DNA of 64,000 nucleotides from JADKHC01 sp047600805 (lineage in GTDB: Bacteria > Verrucomicrobiota > Verrucomicrobiia > Opitutales > Opitutaceae), in the NCBI GenBank assembly GCA_047600805.1, contig JASGKG010000001.1, positions 3,782,001-3,846,000 on the forward strand, written 5' to 3'. The position numbers and the translations under genes are program-made. How positions within the stretch are numbered: the first letter of the stretch is position 1; each line of letters opens with the position of its first letter. Shown one piece after another: positions 43,863 to 54,983 of the stretch. The notes beneath the pieces were generated by a model. The model was not told where the DNA came from and searched no databases. It saw only the letters and a program-made list of their open reading frames with translations.

Positions 43863-46800
43863 ATGGCCAGAATGCACAGCAGTAGCGACAGCACCCAGAG
43901 CTCCTCCCTCAAGCACGTTGGTTTACCCAAGAAGCAAGGGCTCTACGACCCCTTCTTCGAGCACGACGCTTGCGGCGTCGGCTTCGTCGTCGACATGAAG
44001 GGGCGTAAATCGCACCAGATCGTCAAACAGGCCGTCCAGATTCTCGAAAATCTCGACCACCGTGGCGCTGCTGGCTCTGAGGCCAACACCGGTGACGGTG
44101 CGGGCGTGCTGATGCAGATCCCGCACGGCTTTTTCGTCGAGGCCTGCAAGAAGGCCCGCATCTCGCTTCCAGCCGCCGGCCAATACGGCGTGGGCATCGT
44201 TTTCCTCCCGAAAAACCAGACGAAGCGTCGTCGCCTCGAGGAGCGTTTCCAGCAGATCGTCCAATCCGAAGGTCAAACCTTCCTCGGCTGGCGCAACGTT
44301 CCGACCGACAATTCTTCCCTCGGTGAAACCGCCAAGGCTTCCGAGCCTTACATGCGCCAAGCCTTCATCGGCCGCAGCGCCGACCTGAAGGACGACCTCG
44401 CTTTCGAGCGTAAGCTCTACGTTATCCGCAAGCGCGCCTACAACGAGATCCGTTGCTCCACGATGGACGGCGCGGAGTTCTGGTACATGCCGAGCCTCTC
44501 GAGCCGAACCATCGTCTATAAGGGCATGTTGCTCACGACGCAGCTCGCGACCTATTTCACCGACTTGCAAAACCCGTCGATGGAAACCGCGCTCGCGCTG
44601 GTTCACTCGCGTTTCTCGACAAACACGTTCCCCAGCTGGGATCGTTCGCATCCGTACCGTTACGTCGCTCACAACGGCGAAATCAACACGCTGCGCGGCA
44701 ACATCAACTGGATGCATGCGCGCGAAGCTCTTTTCGAATCCGAGCTCTTCGGCGACGACATCAAAAAGGTCCTCCCGATCATCGACCCGAACGGTTCTGA
44801 CTCAGCGATGTTCGATAACACGCTCGAACTTCTTTATCTCGCCGGTCGCCCGATCGAGCACGCGATAATGATGATGATCCCCGAGCCGTGGTCCAATCAC
44901 GAGAGCATGAGCGATGAGCGCAAGGCGTTCTATCAATATCACTCCTGCTTGATGGAGCCGTGGGATGGTCCCGCTTCGATCGCGTTCACCGACGGCAAGT
45001 CCATCGGCGCGATTCTCGACCGCAACGGTCTGCGTCCTTCCCGCTTCTACGTCACCAAAGACGGCCTCGTCATCATGGCGTCGGAAGCTGGCGTGCTCGA
45101 CATCGCTCCCGAACGCATCGAGCGCAAAGGTCGCCTCCAGCCGGGCCGCATTTTCGTGGTTAATACCGAAGAAGGCCGCATCGTCGAAGACGAAGAAATC
45201 AAGGCCAAGCTCGCCGCCGAACGTCCTTACCGCCAGTGGCTCAATGAGCATCTCGTGCTCCTCGAGAATCTGCCGGCCGCTCCGGAAGTTCCGAAGCCCG
45301 ACCACGATACATTACTCCACCGCCAGGTTGCATTTGGCTACACGTTTGAAGACCAACGCATTCTCCTTACGCCTATGGCGAAGGACGGTGTCGAGGCCAC
45401 CGGCTCGATGGGTAACGACGCTCCGCTCGCTGTTCTGTCCAACAAGCCGCGTCTTCTGTTTGATTATTTCAAGCAACTCTTTGCGCAAGTAACCAACCCG
45501 CCGATCGACTGTATCCGCGAGGAAATTATCACCTCGGCGGAAACGCGGTTGGGGTCCGAAGGCAACTTGCTGGTTGCGCAACCGAGCGCTGCGCGACGCG
45601 TCGAGTTGAAGTGGCCGGTTTTGACGAACGAAGAGTTCGCCAAGCTCCGCCGTCTCGACCTCCCGGGCTTTAAGGTGGGCGTCCTTTCCACGCTTTTCCG
45701 CGTGACCCGCGGCGAAAAGGGCTTGGCCAAGGCGCTCGAAGAACTCTGCCTCATGTCCCGCCGCATGATCGAGGAAGAGGAAGTCAACATCCTCGTCCTT
45801 AGCGACCGTGGCGTGACGAAGGACTACGCTCCGATTCCGTCGCTGCTCGCCGTCGCCGGCTTGCATCACTTTTTGATCCGCGAAGGTCTCCGCACCCGCA
45901 TTAGCATGGTGCTGGAAACCGGTGAGGCTCGCGAAGTGCACCATTTCTCGCTGCTCATCGGTTACGGCTGCTCCGCGATCAACCCGTATCTCGCCTTCGA
46001 AACAATCGACGGCATGATCCAGGAAGGTCTGCTGCCGGACGTCGACCACAAGACCGCTTGCAAGAACTTCGTGAAGGCTGCCTCCAAAGGCGTGATCAAG
46101 GTCATGTCCAAGATGGGCATTTCCGCGATCCAAAGCTACCGCGGCGCTCAAGTGTTCGAAGCCGTCGGCCTCCGCCAGGACGTTATTGATCAGTACTTCA
46201 CTTGGACGCCTTCGCGCGTGGGCGGCATTGGTCTCGATGTTATCGCTCAGGAAGTCCTCGCGCGTCATCGCGCGGCGTTTCCGGATCGCCCGGCCAGCGC
46301 GCAGGTTCTCCCTGCCGGCGGCCAGTACAAGTGGCGCGACGAAGGTGAGTTCCACCTCTTCAATCCTGAAACCATTCACCACCTCCAGAAGGCGGTGCGC
46401 ACGGGCAGCAAGCAGGTCTTCAAGCAATACTCGAAGCTCATCGACGATCAGTCGAAGAACCTTTGCACGCTCCGCGGCTTGCTCGATTTCAAGCCTTCGA
46501 CCGCGATTCCGATCGAGGAGGTCGAGTCAGTCGAGTCCATCATGAAGCGCTTCAAGACGGGCGCGATGTCGTACGGCTCCATTTCGAAGGAAGCTCACGA
46601 GACACTCGCTATCGCCATGAACCGGATCGGCGGCAAGTCGAACACCGGCGAAGGTGGCGAAGATCCCGAACGTTTCACTTGGACCAACGAAAAGGGCGAC
46701 TCGAAGAACTCTGCGATCAAGCAGGTGGCTTCCGGCCGCTTTGGCGTCACGAGCGAATACCTCGTCAACGCGCGTGAACTTCAGATCAAGATGGCGCAGG

Positions 46801-48509
46801 GCGCGAAGCCCGGCGAAGGTGGCCAGTTGCCCGGCACCAAGGTTTATCCGTGGGTCGCCAAGACCCGTGGCACGACCGCGGGCGTGGGCCTCATCTCGCC
46901 GCCGCCTCACCACGACATTTACTCGATCGAAGATCTTGCCGAGCTCATCCACGACTTGAAGAACGGCAACCGTTTCGCACGCATCAGCGTGAAGCTCGTT
47001 GCTGAAGTCGGCGTCGGCACGATCGCCGCTGGCGTTGCCAAGGCGCACGCTGACGTTGTTCTCATCTCTGGCCACGACGGTGGCACGGGCGCCTCGCCGC
47101 AAACCTCGATCAAACACGCTGGTTTGCCCTGGGAACTCGGCCTCGCTGAGACGCACCAGACGCTCGTCCTAAACAATCTCCGCAGCCGAATCGCCGTCGA
47201 AACCGACGGTCAGCTTAAGACCGGCCGTGACGTTGTCATCGCCGCCTTGTTGGGTGCCGAAGAGTTCGGTTTCGCCACCGCTCCACTCGTCGCCACTGGC
47301 TGCATCATGATGCGCGTTTGCCATCTGAACACCTGCCCGGCCGGCGTGGCCACGCAGGATCCTCGCCTCCGCGAGAAGTTCACTGGCAAGCCCGAGCACG
47401 TCGTCAACTTCATGCGCTTCATCGCTGAAGAAGCCCGCGAGCTCATGGCTCAACTCGGTTTCCGCTCCATCGCCGAGATGATCGGTCACACCGAGCGCCT
47501 CGAGCCGAAGCAGGCCGTCGAACACTGGAAAGCCAAGGGCATCGACCTTACGAACATCCTTTATCAACCGGACGTTCCCGAGTCGGTCGGCCGCTACTGC
47601 CAGATGCAGCAGGACCACGGTCTCGACAAGTCGCTCGACCTGACGACTCTTCTCGACCTCTGCAAGCCTGCGATCGAGAAGGGCGAAAAAGTCGTTGCCG
47701 AGTTGCCGATCCGCAACGTTAACCGTGTGGTAGGTACAATCACCGGCAGCGAAGTCACCAAAAAGTACGGTCCGAAGGGCTTGCCCGAAGACACCATCCG
47801 CATCCAGTTCAAGGGTTCGGCTGGCCAGAGCTTTGGCGCCTTCATGCCGAAGGGCATGACCTTTACCGTCGAGGGCGACGTCAACGATTACCTCGGCAAG
47901 GGCCTCTCGGGCGGCAAGATCGCTGTCTTCCCGCCTGCTGGTTCGACCTTCGTTCCTGAGGACAACATCATCGTTGGCAACGTTGCCCTCTACGGTGCGA
48001 CCGCTGGCGAAGTCTACATCCGCGGCATGGCCGGCGAGCGCTTCGGCGTTCGCAACTCCGGCGTCAGCGCGGTGGTCGAAGGCGTCGGCGATAACGGCTG
48101 CGAATACATGACGGGCGGCCGCGTGGTCGTCCTCGGTGTCGCTGGCCGCAACTTCGCCGCTGGCATGTCCGGTGGCGTCGCGTACGTGCTCGACGAAAAG
48201 GGCGACTTCAAAACCCGCGTAAACCCGCAGATGGTCGCTGTCGAAAAGCTCGAGGATGCGACGGAAATCGCCGAAGTCCGCAAGCTGGTGGAAAACCATT
48301 TGAACTACACCAAGAGCGCGCGTGCCAAGGCCGTTCTCGACAACTGGAGCACGATGGTGCCGAAGTTCGTCAAGATCATGCCGAAGGACTACAAGCGTAT
48401 GCTCGCCTGTATCAAACGCGCCCACGAACAGGGCCTCACCGGCGAAGAAGCCATCATGGCCGCCTTCGAAGAAAACTCCCACGACTTGTCTCGTGTCGGT
48501 GGTAACTAA
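43863..48509 (+). CDS. gltB: Glutamate synthase large subunit
   Basis: The large (alpha) subunit of NADPH-dependent GOGAT. 1548 residues from the ATG at 43863; a TTG nine codons upstream is possible. The glutaminase Cys is Cys37 (EHDACGVGFVVD), so a propeptide is cut before it. The FMN/oxoglutarate domain, the 3Fe-4S ligands in VCHLNTCPAGVATQ and the C-terminal GXGXG beta-helix domain are intact. Together with GltD it makes two glutamates from glutamine and 2-oxoglutarate. Overlapping minus-strand frames are shadows. Leader without Shine-Dalgarno. Confidence 0.98.
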   Translation: MARMHSSSDSTQSSSLKHVGLPKKQGLYDPFFEHDACGVGFVVDMKGRKSHQIVKQAVQILENLDHRGAAGSEANTGDGAGVLMQIPHGFFVEACKKARISLPAAGQYGVGIVFLPKNQTKRRRLEERFQQIVQSEGQTFLGWRNVPTDNSSLGETAKASEPYMRQAFIGRSADLKDDLAFERKLYVIRKRAYNEIRCSTMDGAEFWYMPSLSSRTIVYKGMLLTTQLATYFTDLQNPSMETALALVHSRFSTNTFPSWDRSHPYRYVAHNGEINTLRGNINWMHAREALFESELFGDDIKKVLPIIDPNGSDSAMFDNTLELLYLAGRPIEHAIMMMIPEPWSNHESMSDERKAFYQYHSCLMEPWDGPASIAFTDGKSIGAILDRNGLRPSRFYVTKDGLVIMASEAGVLDIAPERIERKGRLQPGRIFVVNTEEGRIVEDEEIKAKLAAERPYRQWLNEHLVLLENLPAAPEVPKPDHDTLLHRQVAFGYTFEDQRILLTPMAKDGVEATGSMGNDAPLAVLSNKPRLLFDYFKQLFAQVTNPPIDCIREEIITSAETRLGSEGNLLVAQPSAARRVELKWPVLTNEEFAKLRRLDLPGFKVGVLSTLFRVTRGEKGLAKALEELCLMSRRMIEEEEVNILVLSDRGVTKDYAPIPSLLAVAGLHHFLIREGLRTRISMVLETGEAREVHHFSLLIGYGCSAINPYLAFETIDGMIQEGLLPDVDHKTACKNFVKAASKGVIKVMSKMGISAIQSYRGAQVFEAVGLRQDVIDQYFTWTPSRVGGIGLDVIAQEVLARHRAAFPDRPASAQVLPAGGQYKWRDEGEFHLFNPETIHHLQKAVRTGSKQVFKQYSKLIDDQSKNLCTLRGLLDFKPSTAIPIEEVESVESIMKRFKTGAMSYGSISKEAHETLAIAMNRIGGKSNTGEGGEDPERFTWTNEKGDSKNSAIKQVASGRFGVTSEYLVNARELQIKMAQGAKPGEGGQLPGTKVYPWVAKTRGTTAGVGLISPPPHHDIYSIEDLAELIHDLKNGNRFARISVKLVAEVGVGTIAAGVAKAHADVVLISGHDGGTGASPQTSIKHAGLPWELGLAETHQTLVLNNLRSRIAVETDGQLKTGRDVVIAALLGAEEFGFATAPLVATGCIMMRVCHLNTCPAGVATQDPRLREKFTGKPEHVVNFMRFIAEEARELMAQLGFRSIAEMIGHTERLEPKQAVEHWKAKGIDLTNILYQPDVPESVGRYCQMQQDHGLDKSLDLTTLLDLCKPAIEKGEKVVAELPIRNVNRVVGTITGSEVTKKYGPKGLPEDTIRIQFKGSAGQSFGAFMPKGMTFTVEGDVNDYLGKGLSGGKIAVFPPAGSTFVPEDNIIVGNVALYGATAGEVYIRGMAGERFGVRNSGVSAVVEGVGDNGCEYMTGGRVVVLGVAGRNFAAGMSGGVAYVLDEKGDFKTRVNPQMVAVEKLEDATEIAEVRKLVENHLNYTKSARAKAVLDNWSTMVPKFVKIMPKDYKRMLACIKRAHEQGLTGEEAIMAAFEENSHDLSRVGGN

Positions 48510-48553
48510 TCAATCACTACACCCCTCCGGCCTCAGCCTCAGACCTTACTACG

Positions 48554-50038
<1,485 letters not shown>

Positions 50039-50062
50039 GGCCTAAACCAAATTCAAATCTCC

Positions 50063-50095
50063 AAGGCGCGCCCGAAACGGCGCGCCTTTTTCTTT
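50063..50095 (+). terminator. Terminator of the gltBD operon
   Basis: A 9-bp perfect stem, AAGGCGCGC (50063-50071) with GCGCGCCTT (50080-50088), has an 8-base loop and then TTTCTTT. It lies 24 bases after the gltD stop. Confidence 0.9.
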
Positions 50096-50234
50096 GTTCA
50101 TTAAGCCAAGTGGAGTCCGATTGCGGTGGGGCGACTGCCGAGCCGCCTCGTTGCGACCACCGGCAATGGTTCGTTCTGCCGGTTAGCCACGCGGCCGACC
50201 ACTTGAACCCAGTTAACGAAAAAATCTGCTTGCC

Positions 50235-50262
50235 GTACTAACCGTGCTAGTATTGCTAGTAC
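50235..50262 (+). promoter_or_regulatory. Operator-like repeats before the GntR gene
   Basis: The outer pair GTACTA (50235-50240) and TAGTAC (50257-50262) is a perfect inverted repeat. Inside it CTAGTA occurs twice in tandem (50247-50252 and 50256-50261). The site ends only three bases before the start of the GntR/YtrA-type regulator gene, where autoregulation of the ABC operon would be expected. A clear -35/-10 pair is not seen, so the exact promoter is open. Confidence 0.55.
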
Positions 50263-50265
50263 AGA

Positions 50266-50646
50266 ATGCTCCCGTTCACGATTGACCTTAAGCCTGGCCT
50301 GCCGGTTACAGAGCAGGTGGTTTTCGCGATCAAGCGGGCGGTCGTCACCGGACAGCTCAAAGTAGGAGCGACGTTTCCTTCTGTGCGGCTGCTGAGCCAA
50401 GAGTTGAAGATCAACCCCAACACCGCGCATAAGATCGTGGCGACCCTGGTGAACGAAGGCGTGTTGGTGACCACTCCGGGCGTGGGCAGCGTAATCGCGG
50501 CGCTGGCTGAGGGTGACAAACGCGAACGGGCCGAGCTCCTCGGTGCGGATTTGGAGAAACTGGTGGTCGAGGCGAAGAAGCTGGGGCTTTCGCTCGAAGA
50601 AGTGCAGACGGGCCTCAGCAAACATTGGCGACGGCTCGGAGGTTGA
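50266..50646 (+). CDS. YtrA-type GntR-family transcriptional regulator
   Basis: A 126-residue repressor. The N-terminal winged helix-turn-helix has the GntR pattern (VTEQVVFAIKRAVVTGQLKVGATFPSVRLLSQEL, key residues P-S-V-R-x-L, then NPNTAHKIVATLVNEGVLVTTPGVGS). A short C-terminal helical region of about 55 residues without an effector domain is typical of the YtrA subfamily. These regulators control adjacent ABC transporters, and here an ATPase and permease follow with five-base and overlapping spacing. Operator-like repeats lie immediately upstream. Confidence 0.88.
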   Translation: MLPFTIDLKPGLPVTEQVVFAIKRAVVTGQLKVGATFPSVRLLSQELKINPNTAHKIVATLVNEGVLVTTPGVGSVIAALAEGDKRERAELLGADLEKLVVEAKKLGLSLEEVQTGLSKHWRRLGG

Positions 50647-50651
50647 ACTTT

Positions 50652-51569
50652 ATGAACGTGATCGAGACAAAAAATCTAGAGCGCAGATTTGGGAAAACCA
50701 ACGCGGTTCACGATCTGACGCTTGCGGTGCCGGAGGGCTCGATTTTCGCACTGCTCGGGCACAATGGTGCGGGAAAGACAACGACGATCAAGGTGCTCAT
50801 GAACCTGCTTTTGCCGTCGGCGGGCAGTGCTCACGTGCTGGGTGTGGATTCGCGGAAGCTGGGCGTGGCCGAGCGACGAGAAATCGGCTATGTTTCGGAG
50901 AACCAGCAGCTACCGCTATGGATGACGGTGCGGCAATTTTTGAATTATTGCCGGCCGTGGTACCCGAAGTGGGACGGCGATCTTGAGAAAAAACTGCTCG
51001 CGCGCTTTGAACTTCCCCAGGATCGCAAGCTCAAGCACCTCTCGCGTGGCATGCTAATGAAAACGGCGCTGCTGTCGTCGCTGGCTTACCGGCCGAAGCT
51101 GCTGGTACTCGACGAGCCCTTTAGCGGTTTGGACCCGTTGGTGCGGGAGGAGTTTATCCAAGGCGTGCTGGAAGTGTCGGAAATCGGCGACTGGACGGTG
51201 TTCATCTCATCCCACGACATTCATGAAGTCGAAATGCTCTGTGATCGGGTCGGCATTTTGAGCAATGGCCGCCTGCAACTCGCCGAAGAAGTAGAAACGT
51301 TGCAGGCGCGCTTCCGACGGATCGAAGTGGCGCTGCACGAGCCTGCGGTGGATTCCGTTGCTGTTCCTAAAAGCTGGTTGTGCTTCGAGCAAGCCGGCTC
51401 GGTGGTTCGTTTTATCGAGCAGGAATATGCTCGTGAAAAAACCGAGACACTTTGCCGCGAAAAATTTCCCTCGGCCACCGTGACGGCTCATCCGATGAGC
51501 CTGAGGGAAATTTTCGTGGCGCTGATGCGCGCGGAACGTCCGCAGGAAAAGAAGGGAGCACTCGTATGA
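50652..51569 (+). CDS. ABC transporter ATP-binding protein
   Basis: A 305-residue ATPase from the ATG at 50652. Walker A GHNGAGKTT (36-44), Walker B LLVLDEPFSGLDP, the D-loop and the switch His in FISSHDIHEVE are present. The signature motif is LSRGM in place of LSGGQ, as in several YtrB-like and Nod-like exporters. The C-terminal 90 residues form an accessory domain. The last bases overlap the permease start (ATGA). It is probably an exporter or a stress-response transporter of unknown substrate. Confidence 0.92.
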   Translation: MNVIETKNLERRFGKTNAVHDLTLAVPEGSIFALLGHNGAGKTTTIKVLMNLLLPSAGSAHVLGVDSRKLGVAERREIGYVSENQQLPLWMTVRQFLNYCRPWYPKWDGDLEKKLLARFELPQDRKLKHLSRGMLMKTALLSSLAYRPKLLVLDEPFSGLDPLVREEFIQGVLEVSEIGDWTVFISSHDIHEVEMLCDRVGILSNGRLQLAEEVETLQARFRRIEVALHEPAVDSVAVPKSWLCFEQAGSVVRFIEQEYAREKTETLCREKFPSATVTAHPMSLREIFVALMRAERPQEKKGALV

Positions 51570-53143
51570 AAATGATCTGGCACATCATGAAGAAGGATCT
51601 CCGTGCGATCTGGCCGCTTTGGGCGGGCTGGCTTGCTTTGATCGCGATCCGAATTCCCTTGCTGTTGTATTACGTAAATAGCGCCGGAGCCCAGGCCCTT
51701 TCGGTGATAAGTCTTGTGGGTGGCTGCTCACTTCTGGCGGATGTCCTCCTGGTTGTTAGTCTTGTGCGTGCTCTGGTTCACGAAGATGCGTTAGTGGGCG
51801 ACAATTCCTTTTGGGTCACTCGCCCGGTCGCGGGAAATCAGTTGCTGGTGGCAAAACTCCTCGGCGCCTCGATCGTCTGCGTTGCCAGCCCACTTGTATT
51901 GTTACTGCCAACTTGGTTAGGCTTTGGTTTTGACCAATCTGAAATTGCACGCGTACTGACCTATCATTGCCTGCTCAACTCGATCTTGGTGGTGTTGGCT
52001 TTTCTTTTTTCAGTCATCACGCGCCGCGGAAGTTCGTTTTGGCTCTTGGTGATATCAACTATAGTTGTCGTTGTTATTCTTGCGATCGCATCTTCTCAGT
52101 GGCTGTCGATTAGCCTCAGTCAAAATGACCAACTGGCGGTAATTTGTATCGGATTGGTCCTGGTGTTGTTCGGAGTTGGGCAACAATTCATCAAGCGTCG
52201 CGCTTGGATAGTGCAGAGTACCTTTGGGGCGTGCGCTTTAATCGCGGCAGTTATTTTGCCTCATTTACCTAGTTTTAGCGACGACCTAGAGTGCGGAAAA
52301 AGAATCGATCAACCCTTGACCATAAGCTGGAAAAGCGTGGGTGCGTATTTCGCGAAGAAGGAACCAAAATCCAGTCTACCAGACTATGTGCGTGGCGATC
52401 TGGTTGTCACGATGCCTAAGGAGTACAGCCGGATTGAACTACAACTTTTGGAGGGGAAGTGGATTAGCCCGACAGGAGTTGTTGATGAAGCGATACGAAG
52501 CGATAGTCGCGGATACCTTAACGATACCCCTTCTCCGAGGATGTCATCACCCATGCAGAAAGAAGGACCAGACGCTTTTAGCTGCAGGGTCGGTCTTTTT
52601 CTTAGCGCGAACTGGTTGTGGAATAAAGATCAGCCTTGGACGTACACGAGTTTTTCCGGGCGATATAAAATTCGATTTATACAAAAAGTGACAGTTGCAA
52701 ATCTAAAACCCGTCATTGGGGAAAACGCGCGGATGGGCAGTTTTGTTACGCGTTTGATTAGCGTTAAGGCGTACAAAGGCGCGGTGAAGATGACCTCGAT
52801 TGATGCGGCCCCTTCGGGGAGTCCTGATCAGAAATTCAAACTGATCGATCCTTCAGGGATAAGATTACTACAAAGAAATGGTTTTTCTCTCAATTCGCCC
52901 CCGCTGTTATGGGTGCGCTTTACTTTACGTGATTGGGTTTATAGCTCGCCCACGCAGGAGGAGTCGGAAAGGAAGGCAACTCCACGCATGGTCGATAGCA
53001 CGAGAGACCTTCTCGCAGGCGGTGAAACCCACGAGAACTTGGGCGATCTCGGCTGGCATTTTACGAGCGAGATCGACAGGACCGTGGGTTACAACGAGTA
53101 CGATTTCAAAGCCGATCATATCATGATCGACAAAAGAGAATAG
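51566..53143 (+). CDS. ABC transporter permease with large outside domain
   Basis: A 525-residue protein, start ATG 51566. Hydrophobic helices lie near residues 15-37, 44-67, 92-118, 129-151, 157-176, 188-207 and 216-233, i.e. about seven. A soluble domain of about 290 residues follows with no further helix, so it is probably extracytoplasmic. ABC-2-type permeases usually have six helices and no such tail. Base composition over this C-terminal part looks more A/T-rich than its neighbours. No substrate can be read; the domain is not one I know. Confidence 0.75.
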   Translation: MKMIWHIMKKDLRAIWPLWAGWLALIAIRIPLLLYYVNSAGAQALSVISLVGGCSLLADVLLVVSLVRALVHEDALVGDNSFWVTRPVAGNQLLVAKLLGASIVCVASPLVLLLPTWLGFGFDQSEIARVLTYHCLLNSILVVLAFLFSVITRRGSSFWLLVISTIVVVVILAIASSQWLSISLSQNDQLAVICIGLVLVLFGVGQQFIKRRAWIVQSTFGACALIAAVILPHLPSFSDDLECGKRIDQPLTISWKSVGAYFAKKEPKSSLPDYVRGDLVVTMPKEYSRIELQLLEGKWISPTGVVDEAIRSDSRGYLNDTPSPRMSSPMQKEGPDAFSCRVGLFLSANWLWNKDQPWTYTSFSGRYKIRFIQKVTVANLKPVIGENARMGSFVTRLISVKAYKGAVKMTSIDAAPSGSPDQKFKLIDPSGIRLLQRNGFSLNSPPLLWVRFTLRDWVYSSPTQEESERKATPRMVDSTRDLLAGGETHENLGDLGWHFTSEIDRTVGYNEYDFKADHIMIDKRE

Positions 53144-53227
53144 GAACGGCCGTCGTGATTCCCTACTCACTTCGGGGCAGTTAAGCCTTGGTTGAAAGAA
53201 AAATTTGGGTTCCAGCGCGCAAAACTC

Positions 53228-53485
53228 TTAATGTTCGTGGTCCCCATGTCCGCAGGCCTGGCCGGCGCCGAAGACGAAACCGCCTTCCACCGCCGTGAGC
53301 TTTCCGCGCGAGTCGAGGAAAACGATCAGCTCCTTAGGCGTAAGGTTATCGGCCGAGCAGGTGTGAAAACGCGCGTCCGGGCCGAAACGTTGAACAATGT
53401 CAGCACAAAGCGTGTCGATGGTGTATGTCTTGCCCGATTCGACCATCATGCCGATGACTTCGTGTCCGTGAATGGATTCTTGCAT
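53228..53485 (-). CDS. YecH/DUF2492-like metal-binding protein
   Basis: An 85-residue soluble protein: SIHGHEVIGMMVESGKTYT, FHTCSADNLTPKELIVFL, and a C-terminal metal-binding tail ACGHGDHEH. These match the YecH/DUF2492 family of small putative metal binders. The opposite-strand frame 53192-53551 covers it but has no domain content. It lies between the ABC permease gene and the next hypothetical gene, convergent with the first. Confidence 0.85.
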   Translation of the reverse strand: MQESIHGHEVIGMMVESGKTYTIDTLCADIVQRFGPDARFHTCSADNLTPKELIVFLDSRGKLTAVEGGFVFGAGQACGHGDHEH

Positions 53486-53641
53486 GGAAAAAGCTTAACA
53501 ACGCTGAGGATTCTCGGCTTTGATGCGGATCAAAGCCCTGGCGATTTTTGAGCAAAAAGGCGGATCGGACTCACTCCTTACTATTTTTTTCGTAACGAAT
53601 CGTCAGTTCGTGCGTTTACCTAAGGTTCGGCTCATTAAATT

Positions 53642-54871
53642 ATGAAACCCCTCGCCGTTGTTCTCGCTATCTCTATCGCGGCCAATGCCGCTCTTGCTGT
53701 GCTCTTCGTAAGAATGTCCGGGAGTAAGTCAGATCAGGCCGCAGCTGCTGTGTCGACCACTCTGACCGCAACCAAAGCTGCCGTACCTGCTGGCTCCGGT
53801 GTCGGCGAAGCCATGAGTGTCGTCCTCGATTCCAAAACCTGGAGCAACCTCCAATCCAGCGATCTTAAGGCATTCGCCGAGCGCTTGCGCGCGGCAGGGT
53901 TTCCTCCTTCGTTGGTGAGGGCGATTGTTGCGGCGATTGTCGATGAGAAATACTCGGGGCCACGCAAGGCATTGCTCGCGAAGCAGGAAGATGTGCCGTA
54001 CTGGCAACGTGGCAGCTTCAACTACGACGCGAAGCTCATGAGTGAGTTGCGCGAATCGAACAAGAAGGAGCGAGAAGAACTCAAAGCGATTCTTGGAGCC
54101 GACGGTGTTCCGAACAACGATGAGCGGCTGGCCTGGCAGAAGCGCCAGTATGGAGACTTGTCGGCGGACAAACTCGAGCAAATGCAGTCGATTCTTTCCG
54201 ATTACGGTGAGTTGCGGAATGAAGTTTATTCCAAAGCCAATGGCATGTTGCTTCCGGAAGATCGTGAAAAAATTTCTCTTTTGGAAAAAGAACAACGTTC
54301 GGATCTGGCCTCTCTGCTTTCGCCCGACGAGCTCTTGAATTATGAGCTTCGCTCGAGCGGGACGGCCAACGTGATCCGCAGCCAGTTATCGATATTCAAA
54401 CCTTCGGAAGCAGAGTTTCGCGCGCTGTTTCTCGCCACGCGCGCTGCAGAAGACCAATACGGCTCGGTGGCCACGGGTTACGTGGGAAATGACCAAGCAA
54501 TGAAGATACGCGACACGATTCTGGCGAAGATGCAGGATCAGCTCAGTGCAGACCGTTACGAGGAACTTAAACAAGCGACCGATCCTAAATATTCACTCGT
54601 CAATCGCATTGCGGCACGGCTCGATTTGCCGGTTTCGACCGCGGTTCAGGCGGCCAGCATTCAACAAGACGTTCAACAGCGTGCTGCGACGATTCGTCGG
54701 AATAATGAGCTCAGCGTGGAAGATCGTACCGCCCAGCTGGCCAGCCTTGCGCAGGAAGCTACCAGTAAACTTACCACTACTCTTACGGCGCGTGGGTTCG
54801 ATGCCTACAAGCAGTATACCGGCAATTGGATTCAAAATCTTACGCAGGCACCTAAACGAACCGGTCAATAA
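53642..54871 (+). CDS. Hypothetical membrane-anchored helical protein
   Basis: A 409-residue protein with an N-terminal hydrophobic anchor (LAVVLAISIAANAALAVLFV, residues ~4-23), then a soluble body of charged alpha helices (for example LESDLKAFAERLR-like and EELKAILGADG stretches, plus EQMQSILSDYGELRNEVY). It is probably a periplasmic coiled-coil protein. I do not recognise the family; similar-looking N-terminally anchored helical proteins are common in Verrucomicrobia. Its start ATG at 53642 has no Shine-Dalgarno. It is a single gene. Confidence 0.6.
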   Translation: MKPLAVVLAISIAANAALAVLFVRMSGSKSDQAAAAVSTTLTATKAAVPAGSGVGEAMSVVLDSKTWSNLQSSDLKAFAERLRAAGFPPSLVRAIVAAIVDEKYSGPRKALLAKQEDVPYWQRGSFNYDAKLMSELRESNKKEREELKAILGADGVPNNDERLAWQKRQYGDLSADKLEQMQSILSDYGELRNEVYSKANGMLLPEDREKISLLEKEQRSDLASLLSPDELLNYELRSSGTANVIRSQLSIFKPSEAEFRALFLATRAAEDQYGSVATGYVGNDQAMKIRDTILAKMQDQLSADRYEELKQATDPKYSLVNRIAARLDLPVSTAVQAASIQQDVQQRAATIRRNNELSVEDRTAQLASLAQEATSKLTTTLTARGFDAYKQYTGNWIQNLTQAPKRTGQ

Positions 54872-54983
54872 AGACAAACGGGACGGAGATTGGCTTCAAA
54901 TTCAAAATTGAAACCAGTGCCGCGGTCATGCTGTTCCCGCCGCGACACTGGTGTAGTGAACCGTCCGTGATGGACGTAAATCT

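Noticed and set aside
47169..48482. A 437-residue minus-strand frame inside gltB
   Set aside because: Antisense to the GXGXG domain of gltB; no start signal or domain content.
53192..53551. A plus-strand frame over the YecH-like gene
   Set aside because: Lacks domain content, whereas the minus frame encodes a recognisable metal-binding protein with a His tail.
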